From contig JBFXCS010000001.1 of the NCBI GenBank assembly GCA_050181915.1, positions 558,001-622,000 on the forward strand: DNA of 64,000 nucleotides, in the 5' to 3' direction. Below are positions 8,338 through 17,549 of this stretch, piece by piece. The position numbers and the translations under genes were made by a program. The stretch comes from JBFXCS01 sp050181915. Its GTDB lineage: Bacteria; Actinomycetota; Thermoleophilia; Miltoncostaeales; Miltoncostaeaceae. The stretch's first letter is position 1; the number at the start of each line of letters is the position of its first letter. The notes under the pieces were generated by a model. It searched no databases. It was not told the DNA's origin and was given only the letters and a program-made list of their open reading frames with translations.

Positions 8338-9255
8338 GTGGCGGGCGAGATGGCCGGGCGGCGCCTCGACGCGGCGCTGGGGGGGCTGGCGGAGGTGGGC
8401 AGCCGCGCCGAGGCCCAGCGCCTGATCGAGGCCGGGCGCGTGCGGGTCGACGGCGTCGCGCGGCCCAAGCGCCACCTGCTGGCCGCGGGCGAGCGCATCG
8501 AGGTGCGTCCCACGCCGGCCCCGCCCAGCGAGCTGGTGCCCGAGGAGATGGCCCTGGTCGTGCGCTACGAGGACGACCACCTGCTGGTGGTCGACAAGCC
8601 GGCGGGGGTGGTCACCCACCCGAGCGCCGGCCACCCGGGCGGCACCCTGGTGCACGGCCTGCTCGCCCACGCGGTGGCGGGGGGCCGCGACCCGTCGCGC
8701 CCGGGCATCGTCCACCGCCTCGATCGCGACACGTCGGGGCTGCTGGTCGTGGCGCGCTCCGAGCGGGCCCATCGGCGGCTGCAGAGGATGCTGCGCGACC
8801 GGGAGGTGGTGCGCCGCTATCTGGCCCTCGTCCACGGCGCGGCGCCGCCGGCCCTGACGGTCGATCGGCCGATCGGCCGCGACCGCCGCAACCGGACGCG
8901 CATGGCGATCGCGGCGGGGGAGGACGGCCGCGACGCGGTCACCCACCTGCGCCGCCTGGAGGAGCTGGGGCGGTTCTCGCTGCTGGAGGCGCGGCTCGAG
9001 ACGGGGCGCACCCACCAGATCCGCGTGCACCTGGAGTCGGCGGGCCTGCCGGTGGTGGGCGACCGGGTCTACGGCCGCCGCGCCGAGGCGCTGGGCCTCG
9101 ATCGTCAGTTCCTGCACGCCGCGCGCCTGTCGTTCCCGCACCCCGAGAGCGGCGAGCCGATCGACGTGGAGAGCCCCCTGCCGGACGACCTCCAGGGCGC
9201 CCTCGATCTCGCCCGTGCGCGCGCCGCCGCGGGACGCGGCCCCCGCGCACGGTAA
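8338..9255 (+). CDS. Large-subunit-type rRNA pseudouridine synthase (RluD/RluA family)
   Basis: A 305-residue pseudouridine synthase. The N-terminal S4 RNA-binding domain (about residues 1-60: GRRLDAALGGL, AEAQRLIEAGRVRVDG) is followed by the catalytic domain, with LLVVDKPAGVVTHPS and the active-site loop GIVHRLDRDTSGLLV, whose aspartate is the nucleophile. LETGRTHQIRVHLE and VVGDRVYG complete the fold. Adjacency to lspA is the classical order for RluD, which modifies 23S rRNA helix 69, but the exact target is inferred. GTG 8338 lies 31 bases after lspA. Confidence 0.9.
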   Translation: MAGEMAGRRLDAALGGLAEVGSRAEAQRLIEAGRVRVDGVARPKRHLLAAGERIEVRPTPAPPSELVPEEMALVVRYEDDHLLVVDKPAGVVTHPSAGHPGGTLVHGLLAHAVAGGRDPSRPGIVHRLDRDTSGLLVVARSERAHRRLQRMLRDREVVRRYLALVHGAAPPALTVDRPIGRDRRNRTRMAIAAGEDGRDAVTHLRRLEELGRFSLLEARLETGRTHQIRVHLESAGLPVVGDRVYGRRAEALGLDRQFLHAARLSFPHPESGEPIDVESPLPDDLQGALDLARARAAAGRGPRAR

Positions 9256-9409
9256 GATCGGTCCCGCAGTTCGATCCTGACCCCTCCCCGGTGCACCCGC
9301 CAGGTGGCGGTGCCCGGGCGTTCGTGCGCTCGCATCCGGGCGCCGCGCCCCGGGCTCCATCGGCGCGCACCGGCGCATCGACTTACGAAACCGAGTAACA
9401 GGAGCCATC
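9253..9409 (+). promoter_or_regulatory. rpsB promoter and untranslated leader
   Basis: TAAGAT at 9253-9258 is a good -10 box and uses the rluD stop codon. About 140 bases of non-coding leader follow. A hairpin lies at 9293-9313 (a GCACC/GGTGC stem extended by GCC/GGC past one bulged base). A Shine-Dalgarno AGGAG at 9400-9404 stands 5 bases before the GTG start. Ribosomal protein leaders of this kind often bind the protein product, but no known rpsB leader motif is recognised here. Confidence 0.5.
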
Positions 9410-10320
<911 letters not shown>

Positions 10321-10324
<4 letters not shown>

Positions 10325-10926
10325 GCACGCCGATCTCCGCCCAGCTGGTCAAGGAGCTCCGGGAGCGCACCGGGGCCGGGATGATGGACTGCAAGAAGGC
10401 GCTGACCGAGGCCGGCGGCGACATCGAGGAGGCCACCAAGGCGCTCCGCACCAAGGGCCTGGCGGACGCCGAGAAGCGCTCGGGCCGCGCTGCGAACGAG
10501 GGCATCGTCGACAGCTACATCCACGCGGGCGGCCGCGTCGGCGTGCTCGTCGAGGTCAACTGCGAGACCGACTTCGTCGCCCGCACCGACAAGTTCAAGG
10601 AGTTCGTCCACGACGTGGCCCTCCACATCGCGGCCCTCAAGCCGAGCTACGTCAGCCTCGACCAGATCCCCGAGGACTACGTCGCGGCCGAGAAGGCGGT
10701 GTACGTCGGCCAGGCGCAGGACGTGCCCGAGCACGCCCGCGAGCGCGCGGTCGAGGGCAAGCTCAACAAGCACCTCCGGTCGATCACGCTGCTCGAGCAG
10801 GAGTTCGTGCGCGACATCGGCGAGAAGAAGCCGCGCACCGTCGAGGACCTGCGCGTCGCGGCGGCGTCCGAGCTGGGCGAGAACGTGACCATCCGCCGCT
10901 TCAGCCTGTTCGAGCTTGGCCAGTAG
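10321..10926 (+). CDS. tsf: Elongation factor Ts
   Basis: EF-Ts exchanges GDP for GTP on EF-Tu. This is the short type (201 residues, like Thermus, against about 280 in E. coli). The N-terminal UBA-like module LVKELRERTGAGMMDCKKAL and the core segment VGVLVEVNCETDFVAR are diagnostic. The C-terminal VTIRRFSLFELG is typical. GTG 10321 overlaps the rpsB stop, and a longer frame opening at 9304 is only the shadow of rpsB. The end overlaps pyrH by 11 bases. Confidence 0.96.
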
Positions 10927-11689
10927 ATCCGCCGAGCCCGGCCCCGCGCCCGAGGCGGCGCGGGGCGCGGGCGACGCCGTCTTCGGGCGGGTGGTGCTGA
11001 AGCTCTCGGGCGAGGCGCTGATGGGCGACGAGCCCTACGGCATCGACCCCGAGCGCATCGCCGTCATCGCGCGTCAGGTGAACGGCGCCGTCGAGCGCGG
11101 CGTCGAGGTGGCGATCGTGGTGGGCGCCGGCAACATCTTCCGCGGCCTCCAGGGGGCGTCGATCGGCATGGACCGGGCGACGGCCGACTACATGGGCATG
11201 ATCGCTACCGTGCTCAATGCCCTGGCCATCCAGGACGCGCTGGAGAAGCTCGGGCTGATCACGCGCGTGCAGTCGGCGATCGCCATGCAGGAGGTGGCCG
11301 AGCCGTACATCCGGCGGCGGGCGATCCGCCACCTCGAGAAGGGACGGGTGGTCATCTTCGCGGGCGGCACGGGCAACCCGTTCTTCACCACCGACACCAC
11401 CGCCGCGCTGCGCGCCCTCGAGATCGGCGCCGAGGCGATCCTGATGGCCAAGAACGCGGTGGAGGGCGTGCTGGACGCCGATCCGCGCCTGGTGCCGGAG
11501 GCGAAGCTCATCCCGCGCATCAGCCACATGGAGGCGATCGAGCGCGGCCTCAAGGTCATGGACACGACGGCCCTCACGCTCTGCATGGACAACGGTCTAC
11601 CGATCTTCGTCTTCAACATGGGCGACGAGCGCAACATCGGGCGCCTGCTCGACGGGGAGCGCATCGGCACCATGGTGGTCACCGAGTGA
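10916..11689 (+). CDS. pyrH: UMP kinase
   Basis: PyrH phosphorylates UMP to UDP and belongs to the amino acid kinase family. The 257-residue protein has VVLKLSGEALMG near residue 25, VVGAGNIFRG, MDRATADYMGMIATVLNA, VIFAGGTGNPFFTTDT and AVEGVLDADPR. The only reasonable start is TTG 10916, which lies inside the end of tsf and gives an unusual 18-residue Gly/Ala/Pro N-terminus. It sits in the conserved rpsB-tsf-pyrH-frr order. Confidence 0.95.
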   Translation: MASRSAEPGPAPEAARGAGDAVFGRVVLKLSGEALMGDEPYGIDPERIAVIARQVNGAVERGVEVAIVVGAGNIFRGLQGASIGMDRATADYMGMIATVLNALAIQDALEKLGLITRVQSAIAMQEVAEPYIRRRAIRHLEKGRVVIFAGGTGNPFFTTDTTAALRALEIGAEAILMAKNAVEGVLDADPRLVPEAKLIPRISHMEAIERGLKVMDTTALTLCMDNGLPIFVFNMGDERNIGRLLDGERIGTMVVTE

Positions 11690-11708
11690 CGTATCGAGGG
11701 GAGCGACG

Positions 11709-12263
11709 GTGCAGGAACGGCTGAAGGACGCCAAGCGGCGGATGGAGGGCGCGGTCGCCGCGCTCGGCACGGAGTTCGCCGCGGTGCGCACCGGGCGGGC
11801 GTCGACGAGCCTGCTCGACCGGATCCAGGTGGACGCCTACGGCACGCGCACGCCGCTCAACCAGCTCGCGACGATCAACGCGCCGGAGGCGCGGCTGCTG
11901 ACGGTGCAGCCGTACGACCGCAGCATCATGGGCAGCATCGAGAAGGCCATCCAGGAGTCGGACCTCGGGCTCACGCCCAGCAACGACGGGGCGATCATCC
12001 GCCTGCCCGTGCCGCAGCTCACCGAGGAGCGGCGCAAGGAGATGGTGCGCCTCGTGCACAAGATGGCCGAGGAGGCCCGGGTGGCGGTGCGCAACGTGCG
12101 CCGGGACATCCTCAACGACCTCAAGAGGGCGGAGAAGGAGGGCGAGCTGTCGCGCGACGAGCTGTCCCGCGCCCAGGACGAGGTGCAGAAGCTCACCGAC
12201 TCGGAGGTCGCCTCGATCGACGACCTGATGAGCCGGAAAGAGGCCGAGGTCCTCGAGGTCTAG
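11709..12263 (+). CDS. frr: Ribosome recycling factor
   Basis: RRF splits post-termination ribosomes with EF-G. It is 184 residues, the standard size. Family features: MEGAVAALGTEFAAVRTGRAS, LNQLATINAPEARLLTVQPYD, LGLTPSNDGAIIRLPVPQLTEERR, and the long helical C-terminus RVAVRNVRRDILNDLKRAEKEGE. The GTG start follows GAGGGGAGCGACG, which provides a Shine-Dalgarno. Confidence 0.97.
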   Translation: MQERLKDAKRRMEGAVAALGTEFAAVRTGRASTSLLDRIQVDAYGTRTPLNQLATINAPEARLLTVQPYDRSIMGSIEKAIQESDLGLTPSNDGAIIRLPVPQLTEERRKEMVRLVHKMAEEARVAVRNVRRDILNDLKRAEKEGELSRDELSRAQDEVQKLTDSEVASIDDLMSRKEAEVLEV

Positions 12264-12277
12264 CCGCCCCTCCGCCC

Positions 12278-13039
12278 TTGACCATCATCACCCGCCTGCG
12301 CACCGCCCGGACCGTCCTCGGACTCGGGCGGGCGCCGCGACCGGAGCGCCGCGCGCTGGCGTCGGTGCCCGAGTCGGTCGCGATCATCATGGACGGCAAC
12401 GGCCGCTGGGCGCGCGAGCGGCACCTGCCCGTCGGGGCCGGCCACCGCGCCGGGGCCCGGGCGCTCAAGCGCGTGGTGCGCGCGGCGGGCGACGCCGGCA
12501 TCCGCGACCTCACCGTCTACTCGTTCTCGACCGAGAACTGGTCGCGCCCGGAGGAGGAGGTCGACGAGCTGATGGGGCTGTTCTGCGAGCTCATCGATCG
12601 CGAGGTCCCCGAGCTGCACGAGGAGCGGGTGCAGATCCGCTTCATCGGGCGCTGCGCCGAGCTCGACGACGAGCTCCGCGCCAAGATCGCCGACGCCGAG
12701 GCCCTGACGGCCGGCAACGACCGGCTGCGCCTCTTCATCGCGATGAACTACGGCGGCCGGCAGGAGATCCTCGACGCCGCGCGCCGCTTCGCGGCCGAGT
12801 GCGGACCGGACGGCGGCGAGGCCGACTTCGCGCGGCTCCTCTACGGCCCGGACCTGCGCGACCCCGAGCTGGTGATCCGCACCAGCGGCGAGCAGCGGCT
12901 CTCGAACTTCCTGCTGTGGCAGAGCGCCTACTCGGAGCTGTACTTCTCGCCCCGGCTGTGGCCGGACTTCGGCGTCGACGACCTCGAGGCGGCGCTGGAG
13001 GACTACGCGCGCCGCCACCGCAGGTTCGGCGGGCGGTGA
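12278..13039 (+). CDS. uppS: Isoprenyl diphosphate synthase (cis-prenyltransferase)
   Basis: UppS makes the long-chain polyprenyl diphosphate used as a carrier lipid in wall synthesis. The 253-residue protein has SVAIIMDGNGRWAR with the catalytic Asp, GHRAGARALKRVV, YSFSTENWSRPEEEV, and the C-terminal IRTSGEQRLSNFLLWQ plus YSELYFSP. A TTG start at 12278 gives a 30-residue basic leader; GTG 12365 would start just before the conserved core and is an alternative. Product chain length cannot be read from the sequence. Confidence 0.94.
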   Translation: MTIITRLRTARTVLGLGRAPRPERRALASVPESVAIIMDGNGRWARERHLPVGAGHRAGARALKRVVRAAGDAGIRDLTVYSFSTENWSRPEEEVDELMGLFCELIDREVPELHEERVQIRFIGRCAELDDELRAKIADAEALTAGNDRLRLFIAMNYGGRQEILDAARRFAAECGPDGGEADFARLLYGPDLRDPELVIRTSGEQRLSNFLLWQSAYSELYFSPRLWPDFGVDDLEAALEDYARRHRRFGGR

Positions 13040-13058
13040 CCGACACCGGACGCCGGCC

Positions 13059-13847
13059 CTGAGAAGCCGACTGCTCATCGCGATCCCCGGCATCGTCATC
13101 GCCATCGCGGCGGTGGCGATCGGGGGGATCGTCTTCGCGCTCGCCGTCGCGCTCATCGCGGTGCTCGGCCTCAACGAGCTGTACAGCCTCACCGCGGCGC
13201 AGCGGCCGCTGCGCTGGGCCGGCTACCTCGGCACGGTGCTGGTGATCCTGCTGGCCTGGGCGGACGACAGCCCGGAGCACGGCATCCTGATCGGGATGGC
13301 CGCCAGCCTGGGCCTGGTCGCGATCGCCGGCCTCATCCTGGCCCGGCGCGACGACGTGACCTCGCGCATGACGACCACCCTGTTCGGCGTCGCGTACCTG
13401 GGCGTGCCCCTGGGGCTGCTCGTCGCCACGCGGCAGCTGCCGGAGGGCGGCGCCGCGGTCGCGAACGTGCTGGTCGGGGTGTGGGTGTTCGACACGGCCT
13501 CGTACGCGGGCGGGAAGATCTGGGGGAAGACCCCGATCGCGCCGCGCACCTCGGCGAAGAAGACCGTCGAGGGGGCGCTGGTCGGCCTGGTGCTCGGCGT
13601 GCTCGGGGTGTGGATCGCCGGGTGGTACATGGACTGGATCTCGGGCTGGCAGTCGCTGATCCTGGGCCTGGCGATCTGCCCGGCGGCGTTCCTCGGAGAC
13701 CTCTTCGAGTCGATGCTGAAGCGCGACGCGGGGGCGAAGGACTCGGGCCGGATCCTGCTCGGCCACGGCGGCGTGCTCGACCGCTTCGACGCGCTCCTGT
13801 TCGCCGCCTGCGCGTCGTACTTCGTCACGATCGCCCTGGTGTACTGA
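13059..13847 (+). CDS. cdsA: Phosphatidate cytidylyltransferase, probable CTG start
   Basis: CdsA makes CDP-diacylglycerol for phospholipid synthesis. Several membrane helices and the C-terminal signature KRDAGAKDSGRILLGHGGVLDRFDAL identify it. The first ATG/GTG/TTG in frame is GTG 13113, which would begin inside the first membrane helix. Upstream codons in the same frame read LRSRLLIAIPGIVIAIAAVA, a good positively flanked first helix, so CTG 13059 is proposed (262 residues). The enzyme feeds the pgsA product at 32.2 kb. Confidence 0.85.
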   Translation: MRSRLLIAIPGIVIAIAAVAIGGIVFALAVALIAVLGLNELYSLTAAQRPLRWAGYLGTVLVILLAWADDSPEHGILIGMAASLGLVAIAGLILARRDDVTSRMTTTLFGVAYLGVPLGLLVATRQLPEGGAAVANVLVGVWVFDTASYAGGKIWGKTPIAPRTSAKKTVEGALVGLVLGVLGVWIAGWYMDWISGWQSLILGLAICPAAFLGDLFESMLKRDAGAKDSGRILLGHGGVLDRFDALLFAACASYFVTIALVY

Positions 13848-13900
13848 CGGCCCGGCGGGCGCGACAGGGGGGCACGCCGTCCGACAGACGGCGTTTTCGG

Positions 13901-13906
13901 TAAGTT
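13901..13906 (+). promoter_or_regulatory. -10 box before the M42 peptidase gene
   Basis: TAAGTT lies 8 bases before ATG 13915 in the short gap after cdsA, with no Shine-Dalgarno between. It fits a leaderless promoter. Confidence 0.45.
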
Positions 13907-13914
13907 CCGCCGGT

Positions 13915-14946
13915 ATGAACCTGGACCTCCTGACAGAGCTGTGCGAGACGCCCGGTCCGTCGGGGCGCGAGGAGCGGATCCGCGAGGTGGTGCGCCGGCA
14001 CCTCGAGCCCCACGCGGACGCCGTGTCGGTCGACCCGCTGGGCAACCTGGTGGCGCGCCGCGCCGGACGCGGCGGCCCCCGGCTGGTGATCTCGGCGCAC
14101 CTGGACGAGATCGGGTTCATGGTCACCCACGTCGAGGACGGGGGCTTCCTGCGGCTCATCCCCCTGGGCGGCTTCGACCCGAAGACGCTCACCGCTCAGC
14201 GGGTGGTGGTGCACGGCCGCGAGGACCTGCTGGGCGTGCTGGGCACGAAGCCGGTGCACCTGATGTCCGACGAGGAGAAGCGACGGGCCCCGAAGCTGGA
14301 GGACTACTTCGCGGACGTCGGCCTGCCGGGCGACCGGGTGCGCGAGCTGGTGCGGCCGGGGGACGTGGTGACCAGGGAGCGGGCGATGGCCCGGCTCGGC
14401 GATCTGGTGACCTGCAAGAGCCTCGACAACCGCGCGGGGCTCTACGTGATGATCGAGGCCTTCCGCGCCCTCGGCGACCCCGAGTGCGAGGTCGTGGCCG
14501 TGGCGACGGTGCAGGAGGAGGTGGGCCTGCGCGGCGCCCGGGTGGCCGCGGCGCGGCTGCGGCCCGCCGTGGCCCTCGCCATCGACATCACCCTCGCGAA
14601 CGACCTGCCGGGCGCCAGGCCCCACGAGCGGATCACGGCGCTGGGGAAGGGGGCGGCGGTGAAGGTGTACGACACCAGCGTGATCGTGCCCCGCGCCGTC
14701 GTCGACCACCTCGTCGGCCTGGCCGAGGGACGGGGGATCCCTCATCAGCTGGAGGTGATGGTGCGGGGCGGCACCGACACCCGCGAGCTCGCCCTCTCCG
14801 GAGACGGCGCCCCCGCGGGCTGCGTGTCGATCCCGACCCGCTACGTGCACCAGGTGGTGGAGAGCTGCCACCCGGACGACCTCGACGCCTGCGTCGCCCT
14901 GGTCACCGCCTTCTGCGAGACCGCCCAGGAGCTGGTCCCGGGCTGA
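13915..14946 (+). CDS. M42-family metallo-aminopeptidase (FrvX/TET-like)
   Basis: A 343-residue M42 peptidase, a co-catalytic metal exopeptidase that usually forms large tetrahedral complexes. The PSGREERIREVV N-terminus is followed by metal ligands in SAHLDEIGFMV (His), KSLDNRAG (Asp), ATVQEEVGLRG (general-base Glu and ligand Glu), ALAIDITLAND (Asp) and PTRYVHQVVE (His). The substrate is probably short peptides from protein turnover. Its 3' end overlaps the convergent MarR gene by 44 bases. Confidence 0.9.
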   Translation: MNLDLLTELCETPGPSGREERIREVVRRHLEPHADAVSVDPLGNLVARRAGRGGPRLVISAHLDEIGFMVTHVEDGGFLRLIPLGGFDPKTLTAQRVVVHGREDLLGVLGTKPVHLMSDEEKRRAPKLEDYFADVGLPGDRVRELVRPGDVVTRERAMARLGDLVTCKSLDNRAGLYVMIEAFRALGDPECEVVAVATVQEEVGLRGARVAAARLRPAVALAIDITLANDLPGARPHERITALGKGAAVKVYDTSVIVPRAVVDHLVGLAEGRGIPHQLEVMVRGGTDTRELALSGDGAPAGCVSIPTRYVHQVVESCHPDDLDACVALVTAFCETAQELVPG

Positions 14947-15466
14947 GGGCGCGATCGCGCCCGGCGGCGTCCCGGTCGAGCACGTCGGTCAGGCGGCGGA
15001 GGGTGGCGAGCGCGGCGGCGAGGTCGTCGCCCCCCACCCGCGCCGCGACGTCCGCGGCCCAGGGGTGCTGCGCGACCGAGATGCGGCGGACCGCCCAGTA
15101 GCCGGCCTCGGTGGGGGCGAGGAGCTTGGCCCGCCGGTGGCCGGGGTTGGGGCGGTACTCGGCGAGGCCGCGGTCGACCAGGAGGTCGGCGATCCGCTGC
15201 ACCCCCTGCCGGGCGACGCCCATGCGCCGCCCGATCTCGGCGACGCTGCGCGGCGCGTCGAGCACGCCCCCGAGCACCTGCCACCAGGCGGCGGTGATCC
15301 CGCCGGCGGCGGCGAGGCCCTGCGCGGTGTCGAGCAGGCGGCCGTTCAGGCGGAAGACGGCCATGATCAGATCGGTCAGGACCGCCCCCGCCTCGGTCTG
15401 GGGCGGGGGCTCCGGCCACCGCTCGCGCGGCGGGACGCCCCCCTCGGGGCGGGCGGCGGCGCTCAC
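14903..15466 (-). CDS. MarR-type winged-helix transcriptional regulator
   Basis: A 187-residue regulator with a MarR-like winged helix: helix LTDLIMAVFRLNGRLLD, then ITAAWWQVLGGVLDAPRSVAEIGRRMGVARQGVQRIADLLVDRGL (recognition helix) and the wing YRPNPGHRRAKLLAPTEAG. The C-terminal helix supplies the dimerisation region. GTG 15466 overlaps the stop of the upstream DJ-1 gene, so the two form an operon. A perfect dyad 18 bases upstream of the DJ-1 start is the likely operator, suggesting autoregulation. Confidence 0.85.
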   Translation of the reverse strand: MSAAARPEGGVPPRERWPEPPPQTEAGAVLTDLIMAVFRLNGRLLDTAQGLAAAGGITAAWWQVLGGVLDAPRSVAEIGRRMGVARQGVQRIADLLVDRGLAEYRPNPGHRRAKLLAPTEAGYWAVRRISVAQHPWAADVAARVGGDDLAAALATLRRLTDVLDRDAAGRDRALSPGPAPGRSRRRR

Positions 15467-16095
15467 GCCGCCCCCGCCGCCTCCATCAGCGCCGGGTAGC
15501 CCGCCGGGTCGCCGCGGTGGAAGACGTCCTCGTAGGCGTCGAGGGTGCGGTCGGAGGCGAGGCCGAGCGCGCCGAGCACGGCCCGCGCGAAGTGGATCGG
15601 CGACTGCGGGCCGGCGGTGATCAGGCCGCCGTCCGCGACGGCGCGGGCGTCGCGGTAGCGCCCCGCGCCGGCGTAGCCGCTCTGGGCGAGGTACTCGGGC
15701 GCGGCGCCGGTGTGGTCGCGGCCGTCGAGCAGGCCGGCGCGCGCCAGGCCCAGCACCGCCCCGCAGATCGCGGCGACGGGCACCCCCGCCGCGGCGAAGC
15801 GCCGTGCGGCGTCGACGAAGGGCGCGCCGCCGCCCGCGTCCCAGAGGGTCGAGCCGGGCAGGACGAGGAGGCGGCTCGCGGCCGGGTCGGCGTCGTCGAT
15901 GACGACGTCGGGGACGATCCGGATGCCGCCCATCGTGACGATCGGGTCGGGCGTCGCCCCCGCGGTGACGATCGCGAACGGCACGCCGGTGAACCGGCCG
16001 GTGCGCAGCTCGGCCAGGAGGTGGCCGACCTCGAAGTCGGCGAGGTCGTCGTAGACGGCCAGATGGGCGACGGGGGCGCTCTCGGTTCCTGGCAT
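15463..16095 (-). CDS. DJ-1/PfpI (class I glutamine amidotransferase-like) protein
   Basis: A 210-residue DJ-1/PfpI superfamily protein. The nucleophile elbow AAICGAVLGLARAGLL carries the conserved cysteine, and AHLAVYDDLADFEVGHLLAEL has the acidic residue that usually activates it. VLPGSTLWD and GLITAGPQSPIHFA are also typical. Members include isonitrile hydratases, glyoxalase III-like enzymes and stress proteins, so the substrate is unknown. Start ATG 16095 is chosen over an earlier in-frame start at 16131, which would overlap the operator. Confidence 0.82.
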   Translation of the reverse strand: MPGTESAPVAHLAVYDDLADFEVGHLLAELRTGRFTGVPFAIVTAGATPDPIVTMGGIRIVPDVVIDDADPAASRLLVLPGSTLWDAGGGAPFVDAARRFAAAGVPVAAICGAVLGLARAGLLDGRDHTGAAPEYLAQSGYAGAGRYRDARAVADGGLITAGPQSPIHFARAVLGALGLASDRTLDAYEDVFHRGDPAGYPALMEAAGAA

Positions 16096-16112
16096 GACAG
16101 CATGATGCCAAT

Positions 16113-16132
16113 ATTGACATCGTATTGTCAAT
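16113..16132. promoter_or_regulatory. Perfect inverted repeat, probable MarR operator
   Basis: ATTGACA-TCGTAT-TGTCAAT: 7-base arms match perfectly around a 6-base spacer, in an AT-rich patch just upstream of the DJ-1/MarR operon. One arm also reads TTGACA on the minus strand, a consensus -35. Bound repressor would therefore cover the promoter. Confidence 0.65.
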
Positions 16133-16152
16133 TAGAGCCGGGGAGCGCGTCC

Positions 16153-17391
16153 TCAGCCGCGGGGCGGCGCCGCTCCGGCGAGGGTGACGTCCGCCGACTC
16201 GCGCAGCACCAGGGCGACGGCGCCCAGCGCCTCGGCCCGGCGGCCGAGGGAGCCCGGGACGATGATCGCGTCCTCCGCCGAGCGGTGGATGGCCGCGCGA
16301 TCCATCGCCTCGCGGATCGGCCCCTCGAGGAAGGTGAAGGCGGCCCCCATCTCCCCGCCGATCACGAGCAGGTCGGGGTTGAGCAGGTTCACGGTCGAGG
16401 CGAGGGCGGTGCCCACCAGCGATCCGACGTCGCGCAGCGCCCGGCGGCAGACGGTGTCGCCGGCGAGCGCGAGCTCCACCACGGCGCCGACGGTGCGCGG
16501 GCCCTCGCCCAGCCGCACCGCCACCTGCTCGACGAGGGGGCCGGTGCCGGCCACCGTCTCGAGGCAGCCGCGGTTGCCGCAGCGGCACGGCGGTCCCTCG
16601 GGGACGATCGGCGTGTGGCCGAGCTCGCCGGCGCCGCCGTGCGCCCCGCGGTAGATCGCGCCCCCCAGCAGCAGCCCGGCCCCGATGCCGCGCGACAGCT
16701 TGAGGTAGAGCATGTCGCGGTGACCCGGCCGGGCGCCCCAGATGTGCTCGGCCAGCACGCAGAGGTTGGTGTCGTTCTCGGCGCGGACCCCGGTGCCGAG
16801 GAGGGCCGAGAGCGGGCCGGCGATGTCCCGGCCGGCGATGCTCGGGATGACCGACTCGGCGCCCAGCACCCCGCTGGCGGGGTCGACCGGCGACGGCACC
16901 GAGGCGGCCGTCCCCACCAGGCGCCCGGCCGGGACGCCCGCCGCGTCGAGGGCGGCCCGGGCGGCGTCGGCCGCCCTCCGCGCGACGTCGTCGGCGCCCA
17001 TCCGCTCCAGCGGCGCCGCGACCTCGTGCTCGGCCAGGACGCGGTGGGCGAGGTCGGTGACGATGGCGTGGACGCCGTCGTGCTGCAGGCTGATGCCGAG
17101 GGCGGCGCCGGCCGTCGCGTCGAGGCGCAGCGGCATCCCGGGGCGCCCGGCCCCGGCGCCGGGAAGCGGTTCGTCCCCTTCCCGAACGATTCCGGCATCG
17201 ATCAGGTCGGCGACGACGGTCGAGACCGTCGAGCGCGACAGGCCGGTGCGGCGGGCGACCTCGGCGCGGGTGAGGGTTCCGGGCTCGCGCAGAACGGCGA
17301 TCACCCGAGCACGGTTGGAGGCGCGCAGGCCCTCGAGCGACCCCGGCGCCGGAGCCGCGTCGCGGGTCCCCCTGTTGTCCGCCGTGGCCAC
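16153..17391 (-). CDS. ROK-family transcriptional repressor (XylR/NagC type)
   Basis: A 412-residue ROK regulator. The N-terminal winged helix (RVIAVLREPGTLTRAEVARRTGLSRSTVSTVVADLIDAGIV) precedes a sugar-kinase-like ROK domain with the zinc motif CRCGNRGCLE, a GELGHTPIV region and LLVIGGEMG. It is divergent from a xylose-type ABC transporter, so it most likely represses that operon and releases on sugar binding. GTG 17391 is preferred; an in-frame ATG at 17427 gives 12 extra residues of uncertain value. Confidence 0.88.
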   Translation of the reverse strand: MATADNRGTRDAAPAPGSLEGLRASNRARVIAVLREPGTLTRAEVARRTGLSRSTVSTVVADLIDAGIVREGDEPLPGAGAGRPGMPLRLDATAGAALGISLQHDGVHAIVTDLAHRVLAEHEVAAPLERMGADDVARRAADAARAALDAAGVPAGRLVGTAASVPSPVDPASGVLGAESVIPSIAGRDIAGPLSALLGTGVRAENDTNLCVLAEHIWGARPGHRDMLYLKLSRGIGAGLLLGGAIYRGAHGGAGELGHTPIVPEGPPCRCGNRGCLETVAGTGPLVEQVAVRLGEGPRTVGAVVELALAGDTVCRRALRDVGSLVGTALASTVNLLNPDLLVIGGEMGAAFTFLEGPIREAMDRAAIHRSAEDAIIVPGSLGRRAEALGAVALVLRESADVTLAGAAPPRG

Positions 17392-17415
17392 ACGGGCACC
17401 ATATGCACCGAGACA

Positions 17416-17471
17416 TAGACAAAACAAGGCTGTGTACGCCGTATTTAGAACGATGCATTGACAAAAGAAGG
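17416..17471. repeat. Direct repeat in the ROK/ABC divergent promoter
   Basis: Two 14-base copies, TAGACAAAACAAGG (17416-17429) and TTGACAAAAGAAGG (17458-17471), match at 12 of 14 positions and are exactly 42 bases apart, close to four helical turns. The second copy contains the -35 box of the transporter promoter. It is a good candidate operator for the ROK repressor. Confidence 0.55.
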
Positions 17472-17487
17472 AGGACCCGCTTAGGGT
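17458..17487 (+). promoter_or_regulatory. Promoter of the sugar ABC transporter operon
   Basis: TTGACA (17458-17463) is a perfect -35, followed 18 bases later by TAGGGT (17482-17487), an actinobacterial TAnnnT -10. The coding start is at 17550, leaving a leader of about 55 bases. Confidence 0.65.
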
Positions 17488-17549
17488 CCGAGTTAGTGCC
17501 GGGAGTCACGAATGGTTTCCCGGCCGACACACGGACCGAGGGGGCTCAC

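Noticed and set aside
14903..17530. Very long minus-strand frame of 875 codons spanning several genes
   Set aside because: Only its first part from GTG 15466 to 14903 encodes the MarR regulator. The rest is an Arg/Pro/Gly-rich antisense shadow of the DJ-1 and ROK genes, typical of very high GC DNA.
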